Assembly: GCA_035532295.1 (NCBI GenBank)
Contig: DATKRH010000019.1
Span: 1-64,000, forward strand
Length of the DNA: 64,000 nucleotides
Reading direction: 5' to 3'
From: DASUBV01 sp035532295
GTDB taxonomy: Bacteria; Actinomycetota; Actinomycetes; Streptosporangiales; Streptosporangiaceae
Within the stretch, counting starts at the first letter, position 1. Each line of letters starts with the position of its first letter. Below, piece after piece: positions 35,293 to 43,993 of the stretch. A program made the position numbers and the translations under genes. The notes under the pieces were generated by a model, which was given only the letters and a program-made list of their open reading frames with translations, did not search any database and had not been told where the DNA came from.

Positions 35293-36954
35293 TCAATGCA
35301 GTCCTTCTGCGAACGGGCCCAGAGCGAGCGCCGGGAAGTAGGTCAGGCCGACGAGGACGAGGATGACGCCGACGAGCATCCCCACGAAGAGCGGCTGGTG
35401 GGTCTGGATCGTGCCGGCGCTGGCCGGCACCGGTTGCTGCCGGGCCAGCGATCCGGCCAGGCCGAGCGCGAAGATCTGGGGCGCGAACCGGCCGAGCAGC
35501 ATCACGACGCCGCCCACCGTGTTGTACCAGTCGGTATTCGTCATCAGGCCGGCGAAGGCCGAGCCGTTGTTGTTGGCCATGGAGGTGAAGGCGTACATGA
35601 TCTCGGTCAGGCCGTGCGGGCCCGGGTTGAGGATGGACGCCTGCGGTGTCTTCATCGCGACCGACAGCCCGGCGGCGGTCAGGATCAGTACGGGCAGCGT
35701 CAGGAAGTACAGTGCCGCGTACTTCATCTCGGCCGGCCGGATCTTCTTGCCGAGGTACTCGGGGGTGCGCCCGACCATCAGGCCGCCGACGAAGACCGTC
35801 ACGATGGCCAGCACCAGGATGCCGTACATGCCGGCCCCGATGCCGCCGGGCGCGACCTCGCCGAGCGCCATGTCGAACAGCGCGATCCCGCCGCCGAACG
35901 GGGTGAACGAGTCGTGGAACGAGTTCACCGCGCCGGTGGAGGTCACCGTGGTCGAGGCCGCGAACAGCGAGGAGCCCGGGGTGCCGAACGCGACGTTCTT
36001 GCCTTCCATGGCGCCGTGCGCCAGGTGCGGGGCCAGCCCGGCGCCCTGCGCCTCGAAGAAGCTGATCCCGCCGACCGCCGCCAGCCAGATGATCACCATG
36101 ACGGCCAGCAGCGGGTAGCCCTGCCGATTGTCCTTGACCATCTTGCCGAAGGCGCGGGGCGTGGCGAACGGGATGAGCAGCAGCAGGAAGATCTCGAACC
36201 AGTCGGTGAACGGGTTCGGGTTCTCGAAGGGGTGGGCGGAGTTGGCGTTGTAGAAGCCGCCGCCGTTGTTGCCCATGTCCTTGATGACCTCCTGGGAGGC
36301 CACCGGTCCGCCGACGATGCTCTGGTGCGCCCCCGACAGGGTGGTCACTGTGTGCGCCGCGGTGAAGTTGTCGATGACGCCGGACGCCATCAGGATGATG
36401 CCGCCGATGATGGACAGCGGCAGCAGCAGCCGGATCACGGCCCGGGTCACGTCGACCCAGAAGTTGCCCAGCTTGTCGGTCTTGGACCGGATGAAGCCGC
36501 GGATCAGCGCGATGGCGATGACCAGGCCGACCGCCGCGGACAGGAAGTTCTGAACCGCCAGGCCGCCCATCTGAGTCAGGTAGCCCATGGTCGACTCGCC
36601 CGAGTAGTTCTGCCAGTTCGTGTTGGTCACGAACGACGCGGCGGTGTTGAAGGCCAGCGCGGGCGGCACATTGGCCATCCCCAGCGACAGCAGCAGGTAG
36701 TGCTGCAGGCGCTCGATGCCGTACAGGAACAGCACGCTGATCAGCGAGAACGCCAGCATGCTGCGCAGGTAGCTCGACCACCTCTGGTCGGCTCGCGGGT
36801 CGACGCCAATGATCTTGTAGAGCCCCTTCTCCACCCGCCAGTCCTGGTCGGTGGTGAAGATCCGCGCTAGGTAGTTGCCCAGCGGGATATGGCACGCGGC
36901 CAGGGCCGCGATGAGCAGGCCGAGCTGGAGCCAGCCCGCGAGTGCGGTACTCAT
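35293..36954 (-). CDS. kdpA: K+-transporting ATPase subunit KdpA
   Basis: The 553-residue, roughly ten-helix K+-binding subunit. Selectivity-filter-like segments are visible (FVTNTNWQNYSGES, MGNNGGGFYNANSAHPFENP, SMANNNGSAFAG). The NNGGGF and NNNGSAF motifs are hallmarks. Its ATG overlaps the kdpF stop by one base. Confidence 0.97.
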   Translation of the reverse strand: MSTALAGWLQLGLLIAALAACHIPLGNYLARIFTTDQDWRVEKGLYKIIGVDPRADQRWSSYLRSMLAFSLISVLFLYGIERLQHYLLLSLGMANVPPALAFNTAASFVTNTNWQNYSGESTMGYLTQMGGLAVQNFLSAAVGLVIAIALIRGFIRSKTDKLGNFWVDVTRAVIRLLLPLSIIGGIILMASGVIDNFTAAHTVTTLSGAHQSIVGGPVASQEVIKDMGNNGGGFYNANSAHPFENPNPFTDWFEIFLLLLIPFATPRAFGKMVKDNRQGYPLLAVMVIIWLAAVGGISFFEAQGAGLAPHLAHGAMEGKNVAFGTPGSSLFAASTTVTSTGAVNSFHDSFTPFGGGIALFDMALGEVAPGGIGAGMYGILVLAIVTVFVGGLMVGRTPEYLGKKIRPAEMKYAALYFLTLPVLILTAAGLSVAMKTPQASILNPGPHGLTEIMYAFTSMANNNGSAFAGLMTNTDWYNTVGGVVMLLGRFAPQIFALGLAGSLARQQPVPASAGTIQTHQPLFVGMLVGVILVLVGLTYFPALALGPFAEGLH

Positions 36955-37043
36955 CAGAACCTCTCCGGCATGACGAGTGCCACGAAGAGGTAAATGGTCA
37001 GCAGGATGCCGGTGATCAGGCCGATCAGGTTCTCAGCGCTCAA
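36954..37043 (-). CDS. kdpF: KdpF small subunit, 29 aa
   Basis: TTG start at 37043, product MSAENLIGLITGILLTIYLF with a short tail ending MPERF. Length, single helix, and the P-E-R-F ending directly before kdpA are characteristic of KdpF. It overlaps both neighbours, implying coupled translation. Confidence 0.85.
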   Translation of the reverse strand: MSAENLIGLITGILLTIYLFVALVMPERF

Positions 37044-37122
37044 CGCGCTCGACCCCCTTCACCAGGAGGAAGAGCGCGGCGAAGACACCGATCGTCAGGC
37101 CGATGTAGAGCAGGTCGAGCAT
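37033..37122 (-). CDS. Small membrane peptide upstream of kdpF, 29 aa
   Basis: ATG 37122 follows a perfect AGGAGGG ribosome site. The product is one helix with a charged tail (MLDLLYIGLTIGVFAALFLL then VKGVERVER). It overlaps kdpF by 11 bp. It is the first gene of the operon, so it may be a further subunit or aid translation of kdpF. Similar short peptides seem to precede kdpF in other actinomycetes, by my recollection. Confidence 0.6.
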   Translation of the reverse strand: MLDLLYIGLTIGVFAALFLLVKGVERVER

Positions 37123-37303
37123 GGAGCCCTCCTAGGCGATGGCCGTTGCACGCCTAGTAGAACCATGGCTGACCTGTGCAGATAGCGTCCCTTGCATGAT
37201 CCATGCGGGGCCGGTGGCGGTCCTAACGCGGCCTATGCGCGGCGGCCGGAACCGGCCGGGAGGGCGCGGACGGACGGGGGGGATCGGGGGCTATTGTGGT
37301 GGC

Positions 37304-38014
37304 TTAGCTCTGGATCGGCAGGCCGCGCACGCCTAGCTCGTCGGCCCGGGCGAGCAGATCGGCTGGATCGGCATATACCCGGTACGCTCCGGCCCGCTCC
37401 AGCTCCTCGCGGCCGTAGCCGCCGGACATCAGGCCCACGCCGATCGACTGGGCTCGCCGGGCGGCGAGCAGATCCCAGACGCTGTCCCCGACGACATACG
37501 AGTACCGCGGATCGGACTCCAGCAGCGCCGCCGCCGCCAGGAACAGGTCCGGGTCCGGCTTGGCGCGCGCCACCACGTCGCGGGTGATCATCGGCGTGTC
37601 CGGCGGCAGTCCGAGCAGGGCCAGCGCGGGCTGCGCGGTGAGCCGCCGGCCGCTGGTGGCGATCGCCCAGCGCACGCCGCGGGAGGTCAGCGCCGCCAGC
37701 AACTCGGCCGCGCCCGGTAGCGGGCGAACCGAGTCCGCCAGCTTCAGGTACTCCCTCGCGTGGGCCTGCTGCAGCGACTCGATGTCGGACTCCGACAGGG
37801 TGATGCCGGTCTCGCGCATCAGCGCGGACACGAACAGCCCGCCGCTCATCCCGATCCGCCGGTGAATGCGCCAGACCGACAGGTCAATATCGGCCTGGTT
37901 CAGCGCCTCCCGCCAGGCGATCACGTGCTGGTAGACGCTGTCGATCAGCGTTCCGTCCAAGTCGAACAGGAACGCCGGCGCGGGTGGCTCGGCGTAGCTG
38001 ACCATGCCGCTCAT
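37304..38014 (-). CDS. HAD-superfamily phosphatase (phosphoglycolate phosphatase-like)
   Basis: A 236-residue hydrolase. Motif I FLFDLDGTLIDS carries the nucleophile Asp and the general acid Asp two residues on. A helical cap follows, then motif II (WAIATSGRR), the lysine in RAKPDPDLF and motif III YVVGDSVWDLLAARRAQ. It resembles Gph and beta-phosphoglucomutase-type HADs; substrate is unknown. The ATG at 38014 could be replaced by ATG 38005. It is a single gene. Confidence 0.88.
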   Translation of the reverse strand: MSGMVSYAEPPAPAFLFDLDGTLIDSVYQHVIAWREALNQADIDLSVWRIHRRIGMSGGLFVSALMRETGITLSESDIESLQQAHAREYLKLADSVRPLPGAAELLAALTSRGVRWAIATSGRRLTAQPALALLGLPPDTPMITRDVVARAKPDPDLFLAAAALLESDPRYSYVVGDSVWDLLAARRAQSIGVGLMSGGYGREELERAGAYRVYADPADLLARADELGVRGLPIQS

Positions 38015-38133
38015 TCCAGTAACCCTAGTGGGGCGGCGGGAAATTTGCCGCGCGGGGTGAGGTGTCAGATCACGCTGTGTAACGGCTGCTTCGATACCTT
38101 GACGGCATCGACAACACCGACAGGGGGAAAGCG

Positions 38134-38898
38134 GTGGAACAGACGCTGGCGGGCGGCCGCGGCGGGACGCTCACTCGCAGGACCGGCGGCGCCGCCCGGC
38201 GGTCCCCGGCCGGGCTGGTGCGGGCCGTGGTCGTTGACGAGGCGGAGCTCATGCATTTCGCGATCCGGGCACTGCTAGCGGACACGCCCGGGGTCTTGGT
38301 CGTCGCGGCGGCGCGCAGCATCGGCGCCGGGGAGCAACTGGTCCGGCGGGTCCGGCCCGATCTGCTCATCTGCGACACCGACATCGCCGGGGAGAGCGGG
38401 ATCGGCCTGTGCCGGTGGGTCCGCCAGGTCAGCCCGCTGACCCGGGTGGCGATCCTGACCGGCCGTGACGAGCCGCTGCTGGCGCAGTCGGCGCTCGCGG
38501 CCGGCGCCCACGGCTACCTGCTCAGGGACTCCGCGCCCGAAGATCTCATGGCCTATCTCGAGGAGGCGGCGGCCGGACTGCAGGTGCTGGACCAGCGGCT
38601 CGGGCGAGCGAGGGGCCACGATCATCGGACGGACCCGGGCGACGAGTTCGGGCTCAGCAGGCGAGAACGCGAGGTGCTCGCGGAGATGGTCGCCGGGCTG
38701 CCCAACCAGGGAATCGCGGAGCGGCTGGGCATCTCGCGGGACACCGTGAAGAGTCATGTGAAGGCCATCTTCCGCAAGCTGGGCGCGCGGGACCGGGCGC
38801 ACGCGGTGGCCCTGGCCCTCGGCACCGCCGCCGTCCCCGGGCAGTTCCTGCGCCCGGTGTCCCTGATCCCCGCCCCGCGACGATCGCCGGGCCGGTGA
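38134..38898 (+). CDS. NarL/FixJ-type response regulator
   Basis: A 254-residue regulator. An Arg/Gly-rich N-terminal extension (30 residues) precedes the receiver domain (VRAVVVDEAELMHFAIRALL), with Asp81 in LLICDTDIAG the likely phospho-acceptor. The usual acidic pair reads DE. The C-terminal LuxR HTH (LSRREREVLAEMVAGLPNQG, ISRDTVKSHVKAIFRKLGAR) is intact. No histidine kinase is adjacent, so it is an orphan. It ends 6 bp from the convergent epimerase gene. Confidence 0.88.
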   Translation: MEQTLAGGRGGTLTRRTGGAARRSPAGLVRAVVVDEAELMHFAIRALLADTPGVLVVAAARSIGAGEQLVRRVRPDLLICDTDIAGESGIGLCRWVRQVSPLTRVAILTGRDEPLLAQSALAAGAHGYLLRDSAPEDLMAYLEEAAAGLQVLDQRLGRARGHDHRTDPGDEFGLSRREREVLAEMVAGLPNQGIAERLGISRDTVKSHVKAIFRKLGARDRAHAVALALGTAAVPGQFLRPVSLIPAPRRSPGR

Positions 38899-38904
38899 CG
38901 GCGG

Positions 38905-40029
38905 TCAGGCGAGGAACCGCCGGGCGCACTCGGCGATCCGCTGGCTAGCCTGCCCGTCCCCGAACGGGCAGCCGATGGCGGCCAGCCGCGTCCCGAGCCC
39001 GGGATCGGCGATCAGCATCCGGCCGAGATCCCCGATGGCCGGCCCTGGCTGAACTAGGTGGGCGAAGCCCGCGGCGATGGACTCCGGGCGCTCCGTCGAG
39101 TTCCGGACCACGATCAGTGGCCGCTTGAGCACCGTGCACTCCTCCTGAACGCCGCCGGAATCTGAGACGAGCAGCCGGGCCAGGCTGGCCAGCCCCAGGA
39201 ACGTGCGGTGGTCCGCCGGCGGGATCACGTGCAGCCGGTCCAGCGCGGTGCCGAGCCCGTGTCGCCGCACGGCCGCCAGGGTCCGCGGATGCAGCGGGAG
39301 CAGCACCGGCAGGCCGAGCTTGCTGAGCTCGCCGAGGATGGCCTCTAAACGGGACGGGTCGTCGGTGTTCTCGGGCCGGTGGATGGTGGCCAGGACGTAG
39401 CCGTCGGGCTCGACGCCCAGGGCCGCGGCGATCCGCCGGGCCTCCCGCGGCGCGGGCAGCATCTGCCAGGTGGCCTCGACGATCGTGTTGCCAGTCAGCA
39501 CGATCCTGGCCGCGGGCACTCCTTCAGCGCGGAGGTTGGCCGCCGCCTGCGGCGTCGGGGCGCAGTGCAGGTCGGCGAGCACGCCGGTGACGCACCGGTT
39601 GATCTCCTCGGGCATGGCGCGGTCCCGGGACCGCAGGCCGGCCTCCACGTGGATAACCGGGACACCGGCGTAGCTGGCGGCCTGCGCGCCGGCCGAGGCG
39701 GTATTGGTGTCGCCCTGCACGATGACGGCCGCCGGCCGCAGCTCCATCAGCAGTTCGCCCAGCTGCTCGATAATCCGGCCAAGCTGCACATGCCGAGGCT
39801 GGCCGCAAATCCCCGATAAGGCCCGGCCGTGGGCAATCCCAGCGGCGGCTAGAAATACGCCAGACAATTCCTCGTCTTCATGCTGCCGAGTATGGATAAG
39901 GACCGCGTTGTCGCCTAGCAGGCGGACGACCAGGGCGAGCTTCACTATCTCGGGACGAGTGCCGACTATAACCGCAATTTTCCCACAATTGTCATTCAGC
40001 GTCATCTGCGCTCTCTCGCTGGTGGTCAC
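38905..40029 (-). CDS. wecB: UDP-N-acetylglucosamine 2-epimerase (WecB-like)
   Basis: A 374-residue non-hydrolysing epimerase that interconverts UDP-GlcNAc and UDP-ManNAc. It shows IVGTRPEIVKLALVVRLL at the N-terminus, VQGDTNTASAGAQAASYAGV, HVEAGLRSRDRAMPEEINR, the LLVSDSGGVQEE block and RNSTERPESIAAG. An alternative start is ATG 40005. No other surface-polysaccharide genes adjoin it, but the DegT-epimerase-glycosyltransferase operon is 10 kb away. Confidence 0.92.
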   Translation of the reverse strand: MTTSERAQMTLNDNCGKIAVIVGTRPEIVKLALVVRLLGDNAVLIHTRQHEDEELSGVFLAAAGIAHGRALSGICGQPRHVQLGRIIEQLGELLMELRPAAVIVQGDTNTASAGAQAASYAGVPVIHVEAGLRSRDRAMPEEINRCVTGVLADLHCAPTPQAAANLRAEGVPAARIVLTGNTIVEATWQMLPAPREARRIAAALGVEPDGYVLATIHRPENTDDPSRLEAILGELSKLGLPVLLPLHPRTLAAVRRHGLGTALDRLHVIPPADHRTFLGLASLARLLVSDSGGVQEECTVLKRPLIVVRNSTERPESIAAGFAHLVQPGPAIGDLGRMLIADPGLGTRLAAIGCPFGDGQASQRIAECARRFLA

Positions 40030-40160
40030 GTCATTACCGAGAGAATATCCGCGGGCCGCGCCGACGGGCTGCTTTCATTCTGATTGGCGGATCGCTCATG
40101 GACGGTGATCTAGGTCAGGCCCGTGTTCCGGCGGCCCGTCGCGGTCGCCCGGCAGTCCCG

Positions 40161-40176
40161 CGCTACGCGCGTAGCG
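40161..40176. repeat. Perfect 16-bp palindrome
   Basis: CGCTACGCGCGTAGCG in the gap between the aminotransferase stop and the wecB start. It could be an operator for wecB or part of the terminator region. Confidence 0.6.
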
Positions 40177-40191
40177 GGCGCTGCCGCTCTA

Positions 40192-40242
40192 GCTCTAGCG
40201 GCCGGGGCCGGGCCGCGGCCCGGCCCCGGCCCCGGCCGCTAG
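40192..40242 (-). terminator. GC-rich terminator after the class I aminotransferase gene
   Basis: A long GC-only stem (arms built from AGCGGCCGGGGCCGGGCC and its complement, with an extra CCGGCC in one arm), starting 2 bp beyond the stop codon at 40244. No T tract. Confidence 0.6.
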
Positions 40243-40243
40243 C

Positions 40244-41554
40244 TCACGGGCTGAGGTCGGCCAGCATGTCCTCGATGCCGGCCAGTGCCCTGGCGATCCA
40301 GGGCAGCGCCAGGGGATCGGGTGCCTCCAGTGCCGCCTCGCGCTGCTGGTCGGTGTCCCCGTACAGCAGGCCGGTAGCCAGCCGCAGCCGGAGGGCGTCG
40401 GGCTGCTCGCCGAACGCGCTGGCCGGCAGCGACCCGGCCCCGTACCGGTCCACCAGGTGCCTGGCCAGGTCCTCGCCCGTGACGATCCCGCGCCGCAGCA
40501 GCGGCTCTCGCCAGGGCGCGAAGTCGGGATAGACGTAGAACGCCGCCTGCGGCGCCGGGACGATCAGCCCGGCGGCCGCGCACCGGGCGGCGACGCCGCG
40601 GGCCACGGCGGCGTGCAGCGACCGGCTCCGGGCAATCCGTTGCGAGATCTCGGGCGGCTCGCTGAAGCCGACGGCCGCCGCGTGCTGCACGGGGACCACG
40701 GGCGCGGACCAGATCTCGCTGCCCGCGCCGCGCAGGCGCTCGGTCAGAGCCTGCCCGAGGGGCCCGTCGGGCAGCCGGGCGGCGCCGATCCGCCAGCCGC
40801 CGAGCGCCAGGCTCTTGCTCAGGGCGGTGGTGACGACGGTGCGGTGGGGCGCGACGCTGGCCGGGCTCAGGAACGGCGCGTTGGCGTCATGCACCAGGTC
40901 ACGGTAGATCTCGTCGGAGATGATGATCAGGTCATGCCGGTCGGCCACCGCGCACAGGTCGCGGACGGCGGCCGGGCTGGCCAGCGTGCCGGTGGGGTTG
41001 TCGGGGAGGGTCACGATGACCGAGCGGATCGCCCGGCCCTCGGCGGCGGCCGCCACCACCGCTCGCTCCAGCGCGTCTGGGTCGCAGATGCCGCCCCCGC
41101 CCGGCGCCGCCGGGACGAAGCGCGGTGTCGCGCCGACCAGGCGTGCCTGCGCCGCGTAGCTGACCCAGCTGGGCATGGGCACTGCCACGTCGGTGCCGAT
41201 CGTCAGCAGCAGGGCGAACAGCAGCGGCTTGCTGCCGGGCCCGGCCACGACCGCATCGGGACTGGTGGGCAGCCCGCGCCGGGTCCAGTAGCCGGCCGCG
41301 GCCGCGCGCAGCTCGGGGATGCCGGCGACCGGCCCGTAGCCGCCACGGGAGGCGGCTGCGGCGAGCTCGCTGCGAAGCCTGGGGTGCACCGGCAGGCCGG
41401 CCTCCCCGAAGGCCAGTGGCAGCACTGGCTGGCCATCCCGGCGCCGGCTGGCGAGGGCCTCGTTCGCGGCGAGGGTGGCTGATACGGGCACGCCGGTGCG
41501 ACGCGGCGTGAGGGGTGCTGGTGGGGTGGAGGTGGGGGGCCCGGCCCAGGGCAT
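40244..41554 (-). CDS. Class I/II PLP-dependent aminotransferase
   Basis: About 436 residues from ATG 41554, which has an AGGAGT site; the frame is open to a TTG at 41596. Fold-type I features are the YGPVAGIPELRAAAAGYW block, the LPDNPTGT motif, DEIYRDLVHD and the PLP lysine in TTALSKSLALGGWRIG. The C-terminal half is longer than usual. It is divergent from a LysR gene with a palindrome between them, so it is probably the regulator's target. Substrate could be an aspartate-type or aromatic amino acid. Confidence 0.85.
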   Translation of the reverse strand: MPWAGPPTSTPPAPLTPRRTGVPVSATLAANEALASRRRDGQPVLPLAFGEAGLPVHPRLRSELAAAASRGGYGPVAGIPELRAAAAGYWTRRGLPTSPDAVVAGPGSKPLLFALLLTIGTDVAVPMPSWVSYAAQARLVGATPRFVPAAPGGGGICDPDALERAVVAAAAEGRAIRSVIVTLPDNPTGTLASPAAVRDLCAVADRHDLIIISDEIYRDLVHDANAPFLSPASVAPHRTVVTTALSKSLALGGWRIGAARLPDGPLGQALTERLRGAGSEIWSAPVVPVQHAAAVGFSEPPEISQRIARSRSLHAAVARGVAARCAAAGLIVPAPQAAFYVYPDFAPWREPLLRRGIVTGEDLARHLVDRYGAGSLPASAFGEQPDALRLRLATGLLYGDTDQQREAALEAPDPLALPWIARALAGIEDMLADLSP

Positions 41555-41612
41555 GCGGAGACTCCTAGCTGCGGGGTGGGGGGTGATGGCACTCAACGGT
41601 GCCTATAACCAA

Positions 41613-41631
41613 CATTGCGGCCGTTGCAATG
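41613..41631. promoter_or_regulatory. LysR-type operator between aminotransferase and LysR genes
   Basis: CATTGC-ggccgtt-GCAATG, perfect 6-bp arms, in the divergent gap. The ATTGC-N7-GCAAT layout fits the T-N11-A rule. A second palindrome, ATAAGCT-g-AGCTTAT (41693-41707), overlaps the LysR start codon. Confidence 0.6.
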
Positions 41632-41705
41632 CCATCTGACCAGGATGTACGCAGATAAGCGTTAGGGCAAGCGCAGAATTCTGTGGCAGAGAATAAGCTG
41701 AGCTT

Positions 41706-42641
41706 ATGCTTGACGTTCACCGGCTGCGGCTGCTGCGGGAATTCGCGGAGCGCGGCACGATCGCGGCCACCGCCGCCGCCCTCGGCTACACCCCGTCCGC
41801 GGTGTCCCAGCAGCTGGCCGCCCTGGAGCGGGAGGCCGGGGCGGCCCTGCTGGACCGGAGCGCCCGGGCGGCCGAGCTGACCGATGCCGGGCGCCGGCTG
41901 GTCGGTCACGCGGGGGAGATCCTGGCGCTGATCGAGGCGGCGGAGGCCGACCTGTCGGCGCGCGAGCCGGTGGGCCGGGTCGCTATCTCCGCGTTCCCCA
42001 CCGCGGCGGTCGCGTTCGCCCCCGCGCTGACTCGCACCGTCCGGGCCCATCAGGGGCTGAAGTTGCTGCTGCGGCAGACTCTGGGCGCCGAGGGCCTGCG
42101 CCAGGTCCGGGCCGGCCAGGTCGACGTCGCCATCGTCGACGACTGGGCCGCCCGGCCGCCCGCGGGGGAGACGGGCCCGCTGCGGTTCTACCCGCTCGTG
42201 CGGGATTCGCTCGTCCTGGTGGTCCCTCGCCGGCACTGGGCCGCCGACCTGCGGGAGCCGGTGGCGCTGCACCGGCTGCGCGACGAGCCGTGGCTGGCGC
42301 CGCCCGCCGGAGAGCCATCCCGCCAGGCCATCGACCGGGTCCTGGCCGGAGCCGGCAGCGCGCCGTCGGCCCCCTGGGAGTTCGAGGGCCTGGCCACGAT
42401 CCTCAGCCTGGTGGCGCGCGGCATCGGGATCGCCGTACTGCCGAGGCTGACGCTGGCCGCGGGCGAGGGCCGGGTCGTGGTGCGCGAACTGCCGGGCCGC
42501 AGCCCGGCCCGGCAGGTCTACGCGGTGGCCAGGGAATCGGGGGTGCGGCGTCCCTCGGTCGGGGTCATCCTGACGGCGCTGACGGCGGCGGCGCGGACTT
42601 TGTCCCGCCACGCGCCGAGCACGCCGGACGATCCGGGCTGA
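41706..42641 (+). CDS. LysR family transcriptional regulator
   Basis: A 311-residue regulator with an N-terminal HTH (MLDVHRLRLLREFAERGTIA, then LGYTPSAVSQQLAALEREAG) and a C-terminal effector domain. The HTH with SAVSQQLA is typical of actinobacterial ArgP/GltC-like members. It is divergent from the class I aminotransferase gene, its likely target, and an inverted repeat overlaps its start codon. Confidence 0.9.
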   Translation: MLDVHRLRLLREFAERGTIAATAAALGYTPSAVSQQLAALEREAGAALLDRSARAAELTDAGRRLVGHAGEILALIEAAEADLSAREPVGRVAISAFPTAAVAFAPALTRTVRAHQGLKLLLRQTLGAEGLRQVRAGQVDVAIVDDWAARPPAGETGPLRFYPLVRDSLVLVVPRRHWAADLREPVALHRLRDEPWLAPPAGEPSRQAIDRVLAGAGSAPSAPWEFEGLATILSLVARGIGIAVLPRLTLAAGEGRVVVRELPGRSPARQVYAVARESGVRRPSVGVILTALTAAARTLSRHAPSTPDDPG

Positions 42642-42646
42642 GGCGG

Positions 42647-42719
42647 GATCTCAGAGCCCGTGGTCTCAGGCCCCGTGGTCTCAGAGCCCGTGGTCTCAGG
42701 CCTCGCGGTCTCAGGCCTC
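42647..42719. repeat. 15-bp tandem repeat between convergent genes
   Basis: Nearly five copies of gtggtctcaggcccc-type units fill the gap between the LysR and arginine deiminase genes and include the deiminase stop codon. Confidence 0.85.
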
Positions 42720-43928
42720 GCGCTCGATGGGGCAGGTCATGCACCGCGGGCCGCCGCGGCCTCGGCCGAGCTCGCTGCCCCGGATGGTGATGACCTCCAG
42801 GCCATGCTCGCGCAGGAAGGTGTTGGTCGTAACGTTCCGCTCGTAGGCCACCACCACGCCGGGGGCGATCGCCAGGACGTTGCAGCCGTCGTCCCACTGC
42901 TCGCGCTTGGCCGAGCGCAGATCCTGGGTCGCCGTGAGCACCGTGATGCGCGGCAGTCCCAGCGCCGCCGCGATCGCGTCGTGCATCTGCTCGGGCGGGT
43001 GGTCGGCGACCTTGAGCTCGCTGGCGCTGATGCCCGGCTCGACCGTGTAAGCCGGCAGCATGCCCATGCCGGCGTACTTGATGAACACTCCGTAGTCGGC
43101 CATGGTCAGCACCGTGTCCAGGTGCATGAACGCGCGAGACTTCGGCATGTCCACCGCCAGCACGCGCTGCGCCGCCCCGGTGGAGAACAGGCGGTGGGCC
43201 AGCATCTCCACCGCCTGCGGCTGCGTGCGCTCGCTCATCCCCACCAGTACCGACCCGTTGCCGAGCACCAGTACGTCGCCGCCCTCGATGGTGGCGGGCG
43301 CGCTGTCGGCGCCGTGATTCCAGACCTCGAACTTGGCGTCGGCGAACATCGGGTGCCACTGGTACATGGCCTCGTCGCTGATGGTCTCGCGCATGCGGGC
43401 CCGGCGGCGCATCGCGTTGATCGATACCCCGTTATAGATCCAGCTCGAGGTGTCTCGCTGATACAGCAGGTTGGGCAGCGGGGCGAGGACGAAGCCATCG
43501 TCGTCGAGCGAGTGGAACGCGATGCTGTGGGGCTCGGGGCCGAGCTCCAGGAACTCGCGCTTGGTGATCCCGCCCACCAGGAACCTCGCCAGCGCCGCGT
43601 CGTCGAGGCCGCCCAGGGTCGCGCGCAGCGTGTCGACGGCCAGCGGGCCATGCAGCCGCGGGTCAAATACCCGCCCAAGCACGTAGTCGCGGGCCTCGTC
43701 GATGGCCAGCGTCTGCGTGAGTAGCTCGCCGTAGTAGTGCACGGTCACGCCACGGGCGCGCAGTGTCGCCGCGAAGGCATCATGCTCGGCCTGCGCCTCG
43801 CTGACCCACAGCAGGTCGTCGAAGAGCAGCTCGGCCGCGTTGTCCGGAGTCAGCCGCTTAAGCTCAAGGTCAGGGCGGTGCAGGATGACCTGCCGCAGGC
43901 GGCCCACCTCGGAATCGACATGAAACAT
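42711..43928 (-). CDS. arcA: Arginine deiminase
   Basis: A 405-residue enzyme converting L-arginine to citrulline and ammonia. It shows NLLYQRDTSSWIYNGVSIN, the EGGDVLVLG motif, MHLDTVLTMAD and the catalytic cysteine in GRGGPRCMTCPIERE near the C-terminus. All catalytic blocks are intact. Ornithine carbamoyltransferase and carbamate kinase are not adjacent, so this is not a classical arc operon. It is divergent from the DapE-like gene. Confidence 0.94.
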   Translation of the reverse strand: MFHVDSEVGRLRQVILHRPDLELKRLTPDNAAELLFDDLLWVSEAQAEHDAFAATLRARGVTVHYYGELLTQTLAIDEARDYVLGRVFDPRLHGPLAVDTLRATLGGLDDAALARFLVGGITKREFLELGPEPHSIAFHSLDDDGFVLAPLPNLLYQRDTSSWIYNGVSINAMRRRARMRETISDEAMYQWHPMFADAKFEVWNHGADSAPATIEGGDVLVLGNGSVLVGMSERTQPQAVEMLAHRLFSTGAAQRVLAVDMPKSRAFMHLDTVLTMADYGVFIKYAGMGMLPAYTVEPGISASELKVADHPPEQMHDAIAAALGLPRITVLTATQDLRSAKREQWDDGCNVLAIAPGVVVAYERNVTTNTFLREHGLEVITIRGSELGRGRGGPRCMTCPIEREA

Positions 43929-43993
43929 GGCACTCCCGTCGTGGTTGCGATGCCTGTCAGCTGTTATTTCACGAGCCAGGCTATGCTGCGGCG

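Noticed and set aside
40161..40242. Paired palindromes as a mobile-element end or attachment site
   Set aside because: No transposase, target duplication or integrase nearby. The larger one directly follows a stop codon and fits a terminator.
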